Assembly: GCF_012849215.1 (NCBI RefSeq)
Contig: NZ_CP051682.1
Coordinates: 4,774,001 to 4,838,000 of the forward strand
Reading direction: 5' to 3'
Source: Mucilaginibacter robiniae
GTDB lineage: Bacteria > Bacteroidota > Bacteroidia > Sphingobacteriales > Sphingobacteriaceae
DNA: 64,000 nt
Positions 9,215 to 17,596 of this stretch are shown piece after piece (position 1 is the stretch's first letter; each line of letters opens with the position of its first letter). The notes beneath the pieces were generated by a model. It was not told where the DNA came from. It was given only the letters and a program-made list of their open reading frames with translations, and did no database searches. The position numbers were made by a program, and so were the translations under genes.

Positions 9215-9646
9215 CTAGTGGCTATATAGATAAATTGGTCCACCTTGGTAGCCTGTATAAGATGGTACATCTAAATAATATTTTAATTGAGTAGAGGTTA
9301 TTTCAATAATAGTGTAACTCACCCCATTGATAACTAATTTTTTATTAGTAAAATCAACTGTATAATTCAAACTTTCATTTTTAGCTTCCTTATCATCGCA
9401 ATGCTTTGATCCACTATTCACCTGTAATTTACCATTACTATTGAATTTGTAGGTATTATCTTCTTCACATGATGCTACAGGTACATATCCTACCGTAAGA
9501 AATTGAGGAATACTACTTGGATTAGTATCTACATGTGCCTTTTTCCATTGTTTGCTAGTTAACAAACTTTGCATATCATTTTTCTCCTTCTTGCATGCAG
9601 AAGAACACCAACCAGTTATTACAATAATTAGTAAATACTTATACAT
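9215..9646 (-). CDS. Small hypothetical lipoprotein
   Basis: This 143-residue protein has a short signal sequence with a cysteine in the SSACKKEKND context, typical of Bacteroidetes lipoproteins. Its layout resembles the lipocalin-like or DUF-type small lipoproteins: a short helix (LLTSKQWKKAHVD), then alternating beta strands including NTYKFNSNGKLQV, LNYTVDFTNKKLVINGV and TQLKYYLDV. Two cysteines in the mature part (VASCEED and KHCDDKE) could form a disulfide. No function can be assigned. It stands alone, with a low-complexity AT-rich leader, and converges with manC. Confidence 0.7.
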   Translation of the reverse strand: MYKYLLIIVITGWCSSACKKEKNDMQSLLTSKQWKKAHVDTNPSSIPQFLTVGYVPVASCEEDNTYKFNSNGKLQVNSGSKHCDDKEAKNESLNYTVDFTNKKLVINGVSYTIIEITSTQLKYYLDVPSYTGYQGGPIYLYSH

Positions 9647-9728
9647 AAAATTTTTAGCTGAAGAATATTAAAATTGTTAATAAAACTTATTATACAAGGG
9701 CATATAGCTTACAAGGCAAAGCACAATT

Positions 9729-10487
9729 TTACTGCCGCTGCCTTACGGCCTCATATAAAATAATACCAGCTGATACGGATACATTGAGTGATTCAATTTC
9801 ACCGTACATAGGTATTTTGGCTAAATGATCAGAGATGCGGATCAAGTCGTTACGAATGCCGTCTTCTTCCGACCCCATAATAACAGCGGTAGGTGCAGTA
9901 TAGTCAGGTTTATAAATATAATCCTGCGTTTTTTCGGTGCAGCAAACCAGTTGCAAGCCTGATTCTTGAATAAAACGTATCGTTTGCATAAAATTATCAT
10001 GGCGGCAAACCGGTATTTTATATAAAGCGCCAGCTGAAGTTTTAATCGCATCTGCATTGATTTGCGCTGAACCTTTACCCGGTATTACAATAGCATGAAC
10101 GCCGGCACATTCGGCCGTACGGGCTATAGCTCCCATATTACGTACATCGGTAATACTATCTAAAATCAGGATAAGCGGAACTTCGCCTTTTTCAAAAATT
10201 TCCGGAATAATGTTTTCAATCTTCTGGTAAATGATGGACGAAATTACAGCCACAGCACCCTGATGGTTTTTAGGTGTTAAACGGTTCAGTTTCTCTATCG
10301 GAACAAACTGCGCCGAAAGCTGATGTTGCTGCATTACATCCTTTAGCTCCTGATATAAGGCACCGGTAAGTCCGCGTTGTATATAAAGTGTTTCTATCTC
10401 TTTTCCGGCAATAATAGCCTCAATGATAGCCCTGATACCAAAAACCATTTGATTATTTTCCCGCTTTGGCCTGAAATTACCCGACAT
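9729..10487 (-). CDS. rlmB: 23S rRNA (guanosine-2'-O-)-methyltransferase, TrmH/RlmB family
   Basis: This SPOUT-class methyltransferase of 252 residues most likely modifies the 2'-O of G2251 in 23S rRNA. The N-terminal substrate-binding domain begins MVFGIRAIIEAI (about 14-90). The knotted catalytic domain carries the three family motifs: LDSITDVRNMGAIARTAE (motif 1, with Asn and Arg), the VIMGSEEDGIRNDL region (motif 2) and IPMYGEIESLNVSVSAGI (motif 3). No membrane or signal segment is seen. Transcription is divergent from dnaB. TrmH paralogues differ mainly in target RNA, so the exact nucleotide is inferred from overall similarity to RlmB. Confidence 0.92.
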   Translation of the reverse strand: MSGNFRPKRENNQMVFGIRAIIEAIIAGKEIETLYIQRGLTGALYQELKDVMQQHQLSAQFVPIEKLNRLTPKNHQGAVAVISSIIYQKIENIIPEIFEKGEVPLILILDSITDVRNMGAIARTAECAGVHAIVIPGKGSAQINADAIKTSAGALYKIPVCRHDNFMQTIRFIQESGLQLVCCTEKTQDYIYKPDYTAPTAVIMGSEEDGIRNDLIRISDHLAKIPMYGEIESLNVSVSAGIILYEAVRQRQ

Positions 10488-10505
10488 AAATTAAAAATAA
10501 GGCTG

Positions 10506-10513
10506 CAAAAGTA
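10506..10513 (-). promoter_or_regulatory. Candidate -7 box for rlmB
   Basis: The minus strand reads TACTTTTG, matching TAnnTTTG, 18 bases before the rlmB ATG. No clear -33 element is visible. Confidence 0.35.
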
Positions 10514-10675
10514 ACTATATTTATTTTAGTTGAGCCAGGCATGCCACTCTTGATTTTTGTTGAAGAAACACAAAGCTATTTTATCAACCAGTTTAAAATC
10601 AGCCATATAAATTTTCCACAACGTTTTGTTAGCAACTAGCAGCATCAGGCATGAACGAAGGCCGTGGTTTTTAAA

Positions 10676-10683
10676 TATTTTTG
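10676..10683 (+). promoter_or_regulatory. Candidate -7 box for dnaB
   Basis: TATTTTTG matches TAnnTTTG and ends 6 bases before the dnaB ATG at 10690. This implies a very short leader. No good -33 element is seen at standard spacing, so this could be chance in AT-rich DNA. Confidence 0.35.
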
Positions 10684-10689
10684 TTCAGT

Positions 10690-12243
10690 ATGATTTTTGA
10701 GAACAGCAACCGGACTAATGGCGATCGCCGCACCAAGAGTTACACCTCGCAGGCAAGTACATTGGGTAAACTACCACCACAAGCACGTGATTTGGAAGAG
10801 GCCGTTTTGGGTGCTCTGATGTTGGAGAAAGACGCTCTATCATCGGTAATTGATGTATTGAAGCCAGAAGTTTTTTATGTAGAGGCACACCAGAAGATCT
10901 TTTCTGCCATCCGTACCCTGTTTGAAAAAACATCGCCGGTAGATATTTTAACAGTTACTGCGCAGTTACGTATGCAAGGTGAACTGGAAATGATTGGTGG
11001 TCCTTTTTATATTACTGAACTTACCAACCGGGTAGCTTCGGCAGCCAATATTGAGTATCACTCGCGCATCATCATTCAAAAATACATACAGCGCGAACTG
11101 ATCCGTATTTCAACCGATGTGATTAATACTGCCTATGAAGATACTACCGACGTTCTGGAGCTGTTAGATAAGGCTGAAAAGAACTTGTTTGAAATTGCAC
11201 AAAGTAACCTTCGCCGCGATTCGCGTAAGATGGACGATTTAATGCAGGAAAGCTTACGAGAAATTGAGTCCTTAAAAAATAAAACAGACGGCTTAACAGG
11301 TATTGGTACCGGCTTTACCGAGCTGGACCGTATGACTTCAGGCTGGCAGCGTTCAGATTTGGTTATTATTGCGGCTCGTCCGGCAATGGGTAAAACGGCG
11401 TTTGTGTTAAGTTGTGCCCGTAACGCGGCAGTCGATTTTAATAAACCAGTAGCGGTATTCTCACTCGAAATGTCGTCTGTTCAGTTAGTTAATCGTCTGA
11501 TTTCGGGCGAGGCTGAAATTGAGCAGGAAAAAATCCGTAAAGGTAAGATGGAAGAGTGGGAATGGCAACAAATTCACTCTAAAATTGGCAGACTGGAACA
11601 AGCCCCTATCATTATTGATGATACACCAGGCTTAAACATTTTTGAATTTAGGGCTAAATGCCGTCGCTTAAAATCACAACACGATATTCAGCTCATCATT
11701 ATCGACTACTTGCAACTCATGACTGGTAAAACCGACGGCAAAGGCGGCGGTAACCGTGAGCAGGAAATTGGTAGTATATCGCGCTCCCTGAAAATGGTAG
11801 CTAAGGAATTGAACGTACCTGTAATTGCCCTTTCACAGTTGAGCCGTGCCGTTGAAAACCGCCCTGGTGGGTCAAAACGCCCTATGCTGTCCGACTTGCG
11901 TGAATCCGGTTCTATCGAGCAGGATGCGGATATGGTATTGTTCCTGTACCGGCCTGAATACTATGGCTTGGAGTTTGATGAAGACAACAACCCGACTCAA
12001 GGTGTTGGTGAAATAATTATTGCCAAACACCGTAACGGTGAAACTGGCCGAGTTCGATTAAAATTCGTAGGCAAGTACGTGAAGTTTGCCGATTTAGAAC
12101 AAAGCATGGATAGTTATTTGCCACCGCCAAGCGGTAATGCCTTTACAGGGCTGACTCCATCAGCGGGCTTTGATAGCAATCCTGGCAACATCATCACAAG
12201 GCCATCGCGCATGGATGATATGGATGATGAGCCACCTTTCTAA
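10690..12243 (+). CDS. dnaB: Replicative DNA helicase DnaB
   Basis: DnaB is the hexameric 5'-3' helicase at the replication fork. The 517 residues have the usual N-terminal DnaB domain (PPQARDLEEAVLGALMLEKDA), a linker, and the RecA-like C-terminal domain. Walker A is ARPAMGKTAF, Walker B is IIIDYLQLM, and SQLSRAVENRPGGSKRPMLSDLRESGSIEQDADM is present around the arginine-finger region. The tail is acidic and low in complexity (MDDMDDEPPF). A TTG at 10681 is in frame. The ATG at 10690 is preferred. No intein interrupts the Walker region. The stop lies only 2 bases before the stop of convergent chrA, with no room for a separate terminator. Confidence 0.97.
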   Translation: MIFENSNRTNGDRRTKSYTSQASTLGKLPPQARDLEEAVLGALMLEKDALSSVIDVLKPEVFYVEAHQKIFSAIRTLFEKTSPVDILTVTAQLRMQGELEMIGGPFYITELTNRVASAANIEYHSRIIIQKYIQRELIRISTDVINTAYEDTTDVLELLDKAEKNLFEIAQSNLRRDSRKMDDLMQESLREIESLKNKTDGLTGIGTGFTELDRMTSGWQRSDLVIIAARPAMGKTAFVLSCARNAAVDFNKPVAVFSLEMSSVQLVNRLISGEAEIEQEKIRKGKMEEWEWQQIHSKIGRLEQAPIIIDDTPGLNIFEFRAKCRRLKSQHDIQLIIIDYLQLMTGKTDGKGGGNREQEIGSISRSLKMVAKELNVPVIALSQLSRAVENRPGGSKRPMLSDLRESGSIEQDADMVLFLYRPEYYGLEFDEDNNPTQGVGEIIIAKHRNGETGRVRLKFVGKYVKFADLEQSMDSYLPPPSGNAFTGLTPSAGFDSNPGNIITRPSRMDDMDDEPPF

Positions 12244-12245
12244 AT

Positions 12246-13445
12246 CTAAAATAACAATCCCAAAACAATGCCCAGTATAATTAATATGGGCGTTTTTATT
12301 TTGGTAAAGTATAACAGCAAGAAGGCACCAGCCATTACACCATAGGCCATCCAATTAGTGCCGAAAGGCCTCATTAGCGAGATAAAGGCTGTAGCCATAA
12401 ACCCTACCGATACGGCGTTGATACCGCTTAGTGAATTTCTAATGCGGGTAATTTTTCGTAAATCTTCCCAGAATGGTACAATAAATAGAATTAAAATTAG
12501 TCCGGGTAAATTGATACCGACAACAGCCACTACACTACCCAGAATTTGGCCCCATAAGCCGTAACCATTGTTGCCTAAACTTATTGCGCCCAAAAATGAC
12601 GTAAATGCAAATGTGGGTCCGGGTAAACCTTGTTGTAGTGCATAGCCCGACAAAAACTCTGCTTCAGTCAAATAATGTTTCAGTTCAACAAACTCGGTGT
12701 ACATTAAGGGTACCAGCACCTGTCCGCCACCAAAAATTAAAATACCATTGCGGTAAAAGTTTTCGAATAAGCGTACGGGCAAACTAAATGGTGAGGTACG
12801 ATTAATAAGAGCACCTAAAGCGGCAAAAAACAACAGGATACCTAGAAAATAACCTACTTTATTGGGATTAACATTGGCGTATAACTTAGTACGAAGTGCA
12901 TCTTCAGCCGGTTGGGTTTCCAATGCCGACGATATAATACCGCCCAATAGTATAAGCAACGGAAAAGCATAAGGATTCCGCAGTATTAACGTCGCTATGA
13001 GCGAGCTGATGGCCAGCCAGGTATGTACTTTAGTTTTCAAAAACTTCTGAGCAAAAACAACGGTAGCATAAGCCACAATGCCGACTGCTGCCGGCTGTAA
13101 AAAGCGCAACACCTCTTCTACCCGCCCGCGGGCAGCGAAAGTTTGATATCCTATAGCAGCCGCTCCCATAATAATGGCAGAAGGCAGTACCCACACCAGA
13201 AAAGTGGCAATAGCCAATTTAAGGCCGCCAACCTTCCAGGCTACACCGATAAGCGTTTGGGTTGAACCGGGGCCGGGTAGCATTTGTGCCAGCGCGTTCA
13301 ACTCCATCAACTCCGCTTCGGTAATGTACCTACGTTTTTCTACAAACTCGCGCAGCAGTATGGCAATATGCGCTTGCGGACCGCCAAACGTTGTGAATGT
13401 AAAAACCAACGTATCCCGTAAAAATAACAACTGCCGCTTTTTCAA
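12246..13445 (-). CDS. chrA: Chromate transporter, two-domain ChrA family
   Basis: This 399-residue membrane protein contains the two homologous CHR halves of long-chain ChrA proteins, which export chromate by proton antiport. The first half begins FTTFGGPQAHIAIL and has LPGPGSTQTLIGVAW. The second has IFGGGQVLVPLMYTEFVE and GLPGPTFAFTSFLGA. About ten to twelve hydrophobic helices fill the rest. The reading frame has no ATG at the family start: translation must begin at the TTG at 13445 (MKKRQLLFL), since an in-frame stop lies a few codons upstream. No other chromate-resistance gene is close. The substrate in this organism is inferred only from the family. Confidence 0.9.
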   Translation of the reverse strand: MKKRQLLFLRDTLVFTFTTFGGPQAHIAILLREFVEKRRYITEAELMELNALAQMLPGPGSTQTLIGVAWKVGGLKLAIATFLVWVLPSAIIMGAAAIGYQTFAARGRVEEVLRFLQPAAVGIVAYATVVFAQKFLKTKVHTWLAISSLIATLILRNPYAFPLLILLGGIISSALETQPAEDALRTKLYANVNPNKVGYFLGILLFFAALGALINRTSPFSLPVRLFENFYRNGILIFGGGQVLVPLMYTEFVELKHYLTEAEFLSGYALQQGLPGPTFAFTSFLGAISLGNNGYGLWGQILGSVVAVVGINLPGLILILFIVPFWEDLRKITRIRNSLSGINAVSVGFMATAFISLMRPFGTNWMAYGVMAGAFLLLYFTKIKTPILIILGIVLGLLF

Positions 13446-13553
13446 ATGCTGAGGATTGATAGTGAATCAATAACTAATAAGTTGTTCAAACATTGAATTA
13501 AACTTCAATATGCTGTAATAATGGCAGGCTTCAGGATTTACCCGAATCATATT

Positions 13554-13895
13554 TTACTCGTCATCATCATCATCGAACATACCTGTAGCCTGGTTGTAGG
13601 CTGATTGCAGTTCAGAATAAGCATGATTATCATGTTGCTGACGGGTTACCTGCATCCCTTTCTGATAAGTAGCAACAGCATCATCCTTACGGCCTAATGT
13701 TTCATACAATTTGCCTAAATGGTAATAGGTCCCTATATAGTTAGGATGTTCATTTATCAGCTTTTCATAATACTGCAAAGCTTTGTCAGTTTCATTAAGG
13801 CGCATGTATTCGGTAGCTAGCGCATATTGTAAAAACTCATCATTTGGCTCATTCTCCAAAAACTCCAACAGCTTCTGTAATCGGTTAACCTGCAT
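13554..13895 (-). CDS. Small TPR-repeat protein
   Basis: This 113-residue protein holds about three tetratricopeptide repeats. The first is DEFLQYALATEYMRLNETDKALQYYEKLI, then NYIGTYYHLGKLYETLGRKDDAVATYQKGM, with a final helix pair. It ends with a run of acidic residues (DDDDDE). There is no signal peptide or membrane helix, so it is probably a cytoplasmic scaffold. The acidic tail and the small size recur in Bacteroidetes homologues, whose role is unknown. A -7-like box (TACCTTTG on the minus strand, 13978-13985) lies upstream. Confidence 0.8.
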   Translation of the reverse strand: MQVNRLQKLLEFLENEPNDEFLQYALATEYMRLNETDKALQYYEKLINEHPNYIGTYYHLGKLYETLGRKDDAVATYQKGMQVTRQQHDNHAYSELQSAYNQATGMFDDDDDE

Positions 13896-13977
13896 TTTAA
13901 AACTATGTGTATTTTAGTTAAATTTGTACCTGTTAGTAAGTATGTATTCAACATTTGCACACGGGTACAACAATTAG

Positions 13978-13985
13978 CAAAGGTA
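13978..13985 (-). promoter_or_regulatory. Candidate -7 box for the TPR gene
   Basis: The minus strand reads TACCTTTG, a TAnnTTTG match about 83 bases before the TPR protein ATG. No -33 element is evident. Confidence 0.3.
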
Positions 13986-14168
13986 TAACTTGCGGTTGAT
14001 GTTCTGCTAAAACGTGCTATTGAATATTGTAAGCAGCTCATCAACAAAATTGTCTTTCCCTAATGAGGATATAGAAATTTAGTTAACCAAACGGATGTGC
14101 TAACTGCTAATTACGGCACAAATAATGCTGTACAATTTAACACGTTTTTTAGAGTGATGGGTAATAAC

Positions 14169-14771
14169 ATGAAAAAAATAAAGCTCGATATAGTAGGCTT
14201 ATCTTACAGCCAAACACAATCGGGTGCTTATGCATTGGTTTTGGGCGAGGTAAATGGCCGTCGCCGGTTACCAATCATCATTGGCAGTTTTGAGGCACAG
14301 GCTATAGCGATTGAAATTGAGAAGATGACGCCCAGCCGTCCGCTTACCCATGATTTGTTTAAAAATTTTGCGCAAGCCTTTAACATCAACGTGCAGGAAA
14401 TTATCATTTATAACCTGGTAGATGGTATATTTTACGCCAAACTTATCTGCTCAGATGGTAAGAAAACTTCTGAGATTGACGCCCGCACATCAGATGCCAT
14501 TGCTATGGCTGTAAGGTTTGAGTGCCCTATTTACACCCATGAGTTTATCTTATCTACTGCCGGCATTGTAATTGAAGGTAACGATTTTGTTTACCTGGAA
14601 AACATTGCCGAAGCTGCAGAAGAGAAACCCTCCGCGTCATCAGCAGCTGCAGGTTACACCTCGTTAAGTGTTGATGAACTAAAAACCAAATTGCAGGACG
14701 CATTGAATGAAGAAGCTTATGAAAAGGCCGCTAAAATCAGAGATGAACTGAATAAACGTAAAGCTTCTTAA
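14169..14771 (+). CDS. Bifunctional nuclease family protein (DUF151) with UVR motif
   Basis: This protein of about 200 residues has an N-terminal DUF151/bifunctional nuclease domain (about 1-135). It begins KKIKLDIVGLSYSQTQSGAY, with RRLPIIIGSFEAQAIA and ARTSDAIAMAVRFECPIY, all typical. A low-complexity linker (EEKPSASSAAAG) joins it to a C-terminal UvrB/UvrC (UVR) motif (SVDELKTKLQDALNEEAYEKAAKIRDEL). DUF151 proteins have reported RNase and DNase activity. The UVR motif usually mediates protein contact. The frame can be extended to a GTG at 14097 or an ATG at 14157. The ATG at 14169 matches the conserved start best. The gene is followed by a weak hairpin and is probably monocistronic. Confidence 0.88.
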   Translation: MKKIKLDIVGLSYSQTQSGAYALVLGEVNGRRRLPIIIGSFEAQAIAIEIEKMTPSRPLTHDLFKNFAQAFNINVQEIIIYNLVDGIFYAKLICSDGKKTSEIDARTSDAIAMAVRFECPIYTHEFILSTAGIVIEGNDFVYLENIAEAAEEKPSASSAAAGYTSLSVDELKTKLQDALNEEAYEKAAKIRDELNKRKAS

Positions 14772-14796
14772 AAGCTGTTTATTTTAAACTAACTAG

Positions 14797-14832
14797 AATA
14801 GGATTAGCTATTTTGCCAGCTGTTATCCTATT
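14797..14832 (+). terminator. Probable terminator after the DUF151 gene
   Basis: An 8-bp stem (14797-14804 with 14825-14832) with an imperfect upper part is followed by a run of T (14831-14835). Confidence 0.45.
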
Positions 14833-14970
14833 TTTATTAGGGGTGTACTAAGTACGCTCCTAATTATCTTCTATGTGCCTAATCAATTTTATAGTTTCTG
14901 ATTTCGCATTTATTCGCTACTTTCCGTCTTTATTTTAACACTGACTTTTGTTTTAAATCCGGGTACACGT

Positions 14971-16230
14971 ATGAATATTAAGTTTCGCTTAATAGTAATG
15001 AATTTTATGCAGTTCTTTATTTGGGGATCATGGCTGCTTACCATAGCAACCTACTGGTTTCAAAATAAACATTGGTCAGGCGCACAATTTGGGGCTATTT
15101 TTTCTACTATGGGTATTTCGGCCATATTTATGCCTACACTAAGCGGCATTATTTCCGACCGCTTCATCAATGCCGAAAAATTGTACGGTGCCATGCACAT
15201 CTTGGGTGCATTAGTGCTGTTTACCCTACCACTCGTCAACAATCCGACAACCTTCTTTTGGGTAATATTACTAAACATGCTGTTTTATATGCCTACGCTA
15301 TCTTTATCTATCACTGTAGCGTATTCAGCTTTAAAAAAAAGCAATTTAAATGTGGTGAAGGATTATCCACCTATTCGTATATGGGGAACTATCGGCTTTA
15401 TTGCTGCACTTTGGACAGTAAGCCTTACACATAATGAGACCTCACCCAACCAGTTTTATATTGCTTCCGCTGTAGCCCTAATATTAGGCATTTACTCATT
15501 TAGTCTTCCTAAATGCCCGCCTTTGTTAAAAAGAACGGGTAATAAAACTTGGTTTAATGCGCTAGGCTTAAATGCTTTCGCTTTATTTAAAACCCCTAAG
15601 TTTGCTATCTTCTTTGCTTTCTCCATGCTTTTAGGGGCCGCATTACAGCTTACTAATGCTTATGGCGATACTTACATCCATGACTTTAAAAACGTACCGG
15701 CTTACCAGGACCTGCTTGCTGTGAAATATCCGGCTATTATCATGTCTATTTCACAAATATCAGAAACGCTGTTTATCCTGGCTATCCCCTACTTTTTAAG
15801 GAAGTTTGGCATCAAATACGTAATGTTATTTAGTATGTTAGCTTGGGTATTACGATTCGGTTTGTTTGCCTTTGGTAATCCGGCGGGAGGTTTATGGATG
15901 ATCGTTTCATCATGCATTGTGTATGGTATGGCTTTCGATTTCTTTAACATTTCCGGTTCGCTGTTTGTTGAAACAGAAACAACTCCTGAAATACGTGGCA
16001 GTGCACAGGGCTTATTTATGATGATGGTGAACGGTTTTGGTGCATTCTTCGGCAGCATGGCCAGTGGTATCATCATTGATAAATACTTTACTTTAGCCGA
16101 TCAGAGTAAAAACTGGCATGGCATATGGCTTTGTTTTGCCGCCTATGCGCTGGTAATTGCTGTTATTTTCCCGTTTGTATTCCGTTATAAACATGATACT
16201 ACGTTAGATGCAGTTATAGAACACGCTTAA
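14971..16230 (+). CDS. MFS nucleoside-type permease (NupG family)
   Basis: This 419-residue protein has about twelve hydrophobic helices and matches the nucleoside:H+ symporter branch of the major facilitator superfamily. It has an N-terminal MNFMQFFIWGSWLLT helix and a cytoplasmic loop with the PPIRIWGTIGFIAA motif. Central helices carry FALFKTPKFAIFFAFSMLLGAALQLTN. The C-terminal half includes FNISGSLFVETETTPEIRGSAQGLFMM. The likely role is proton-coupled uptake of nucleosides across the inner membrane. Many Bacteroidetes genes of this type are annotated only as MFS or nucleoside permease, and the substrate here is unproven. No nucleoside hydrolase lies nearby. The gene is monocistronic and ends at a very long hairpin. 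Confidence 0.88.
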   Translation: MNIKFRLIVMNFMQFFIWGSWLLTIATYWFQNKHWSGAQFGAIFSTMGISAIFMPTLSGIISDRFINAEKLYGAMHILGALVLFTLPLVNNPTTFFWVILLNMLFYMPTLSLSITVAYSALKKSNLNVVKDYPPIRIWGTIGFIAALWTVSLTHNETSPNQFYIASAVALILGIYSFSLPKCPPLLKRTGNKTWFNALGLNAFALFKTPKFAIFFAFSMLLGAALQLTNAYGDTYIHDFKNVPAYQDLLAVKYPAIIMSISQISETLFILAIPYFLRKFGIKYVMLFSMLAWVLRFGLFAFGNPAGGLWMIVSSCIVYGMAFDFFNISGSLFVETETTPEIRGSAQGLFMMMVNGFGAFFGSMASGIIIDKYFTLADQSKNWHGIWLCFAAYALVIAVIFPFVFRYKHDTTLDAVIEHA

Positions 16231-16243
16231 AAATAACACAACT

Positions 16244-16299
16244 ATACGACCAATAAAAAAGCATCAAGATATTCCTTGATGCTTTTTTATTGGTCGTAT
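16244..16299. terminator. Very long bidirectional terminator hairpin
   Basis: A perfect 25-bp stem (16244-16268 with 16275-16299) has a 6-base loop, with an A6 run in the left arm and a T6 run in the right. It separates the convergent permease and alcohol dehydrogenase genes. Confidence 0.9.
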
Positions 16300-16313
16300 T
16301 TAAAAGTTAATCA

Positions 16314-17477
16314 CTATGCATGCGGCTTTAACACCACTTTGGTACAATCATCCTCTTTATTTTTGAAAATGTTGTAGGCATGTGTAGCCTGATCAAGTGG
16401 TAATTTATGCGATATGATATCATCCAGCACTACCTTTTCCTGCTTAATCAAATCAATCAGGTGATCAATGTAGTTTAACACCGGCGCCTGACCTTGTTTG
16501 ATAGTGATACCTTTGTCGAACATACGGTGTACCGGGAAGTTATCATAAGGCGTACCATATACACCTACTACGGTTACTGTACCGCCACGACGAACCGCTT
16601 CAAAGCACATTTCCATTACTTTGACCGTTCCTTTTTCAAAGTTCACGGTAGCTTTAATTTTTTCCAGGAACGAACGATTAGCTTCGAAGCCTACAGCATC
16701 CACGCAAACGTCAGCACCGCGGCCGCCAGTCATATCGCGAATGGCTTGTACTACGTCCACCTCATTCGGGTTCAGCGTTTCTACTTTGTTCGTTTCACGA
16801 GCTTTTTTCAAACGATACTCTACCGGGTCAATAGCAATTACACGACTTGCACCGTTCAACCAAGCTGATTTCTGCGCCATCAAACCTACAGGGCCCGAAC
16901 CGAAAATAGCTACTACCTCGCCGCCCTTCATTTGTGCCCAATCAATAGCTGACCAGCCGGTTGGGAAAATGTCAGTTAAAAAAAGCACCTGTTCGTCGGT
17001 TAAATTGTCAGGAACAATACGCGGACTCACATCGGCATAAGGCACACGCACATACTCGGCTTGACCACCAGAATAACCACCATACAAATCGGTATAGCCA
17101 TATAAGGCACCACCTTTATGATCTAACAAATCGCCCTGCGGACCATAATGTTCATGATTAGAATTTTCGCAATGTGGCGAAGCGCCGTGGGTACAGAAAA
17201 AGCAATGCCCGCAAGCAATGGGGAATGGTACCACTACACGGTCGCCACGTTTTAGTTTCTTTACAGATGGACCTACTTCTTCAACAATGCCCATAAACTC
17301 GTGGCCCATAATCAGGTCTTTGGTTTGTGGGATACCACCATCCAGAATATGTAAATCTGAACCGCAGATGGCTGTAGAAGTTACTTTTAAGATGACATCG
17401 CCTGCCTCTTCAATTTTTGGATCGTCAACGGTATCTACGCTGATGTCGCCAGGTTTGTGAAACACTGCTGCTTTCAT
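16314..17477 (-). CDS. Zinc-dependent alcohol dehydrogenase (formaldehyde dehydrogenase-like)
   Basis: This medium-chain dehydrogenase has 387 residues. The catalytic-zinc region is clear: Cys in TAICGSDLH, GHEFMGIVEEVG, and the structural-zinc cysteines in CGHCFFCTHGASPHCENSN. The NAD-binding fold shows IFGSGPVGLMAQKSAWLNGASRVIAID. The extended insertions and the length point to the glutathione-independent formaldehyde dehydrogenase/threonine-dehydrogenase-like branch, but the substrate cannot be read from sequence. The start ATG is the only good candidate (MKAAVFHKPGD). It lies downstream of pncB on the same strand, separated by about 120 bases, so cotranscription is uncertain. Confidence 0.9.
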   Translation of the reverse strand: MKAAVFHKPGDISVDTVDDPKIEEAGDVILKVTSTAICGSDLHILDGGIPQTKDLIMGHEFMGIVEEVGPSVKKLKRGDRVVVPFPIACGHCFFCTHGASPHCENSNHEHYGPQGDLLDHKGGALYGYTDLYGGYSGGQAEYVRVPYADVSPRIVPDNLTDEQVLFLTDIFPTGWSAIDWAQMKGGEVVAIFGSGPVGLMAQKSAWLNGASRVIAIDPVEYRLKKARETNKVETLNPNEVDVVQAIRDMTGGRGADVCVDAVGFEANRSFLEKIKATVNFEKGTVKVMEMCFEAVRRGGTVTVVGVYGTPYDNFPVHRMFDKGITIKQGQAPVLNYIDHLIDLIKQEKVVLDDIISHKLPLDQATHAYNIFKNKEDDCTKVVLKPHA

Positions 17478-17596
17478 AAGTTTTTGTTTAATTTAAAATA
17501 TTATCTATTGGTTAAATGTATTTCTTCAACAAATGCTAATGGGTATAGTTTAAATTATTTCAGAGCGTATAATTTTAAGCCGATCAGGGTTTCCTT

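Noticed and set aside
13484..13517. ATTGAA/TTCAAT inverted repeat upstream of chrA
   Set aside because: Only 6 bp with a T/A-rich loop; expected by chance in such AT-rich DNA.
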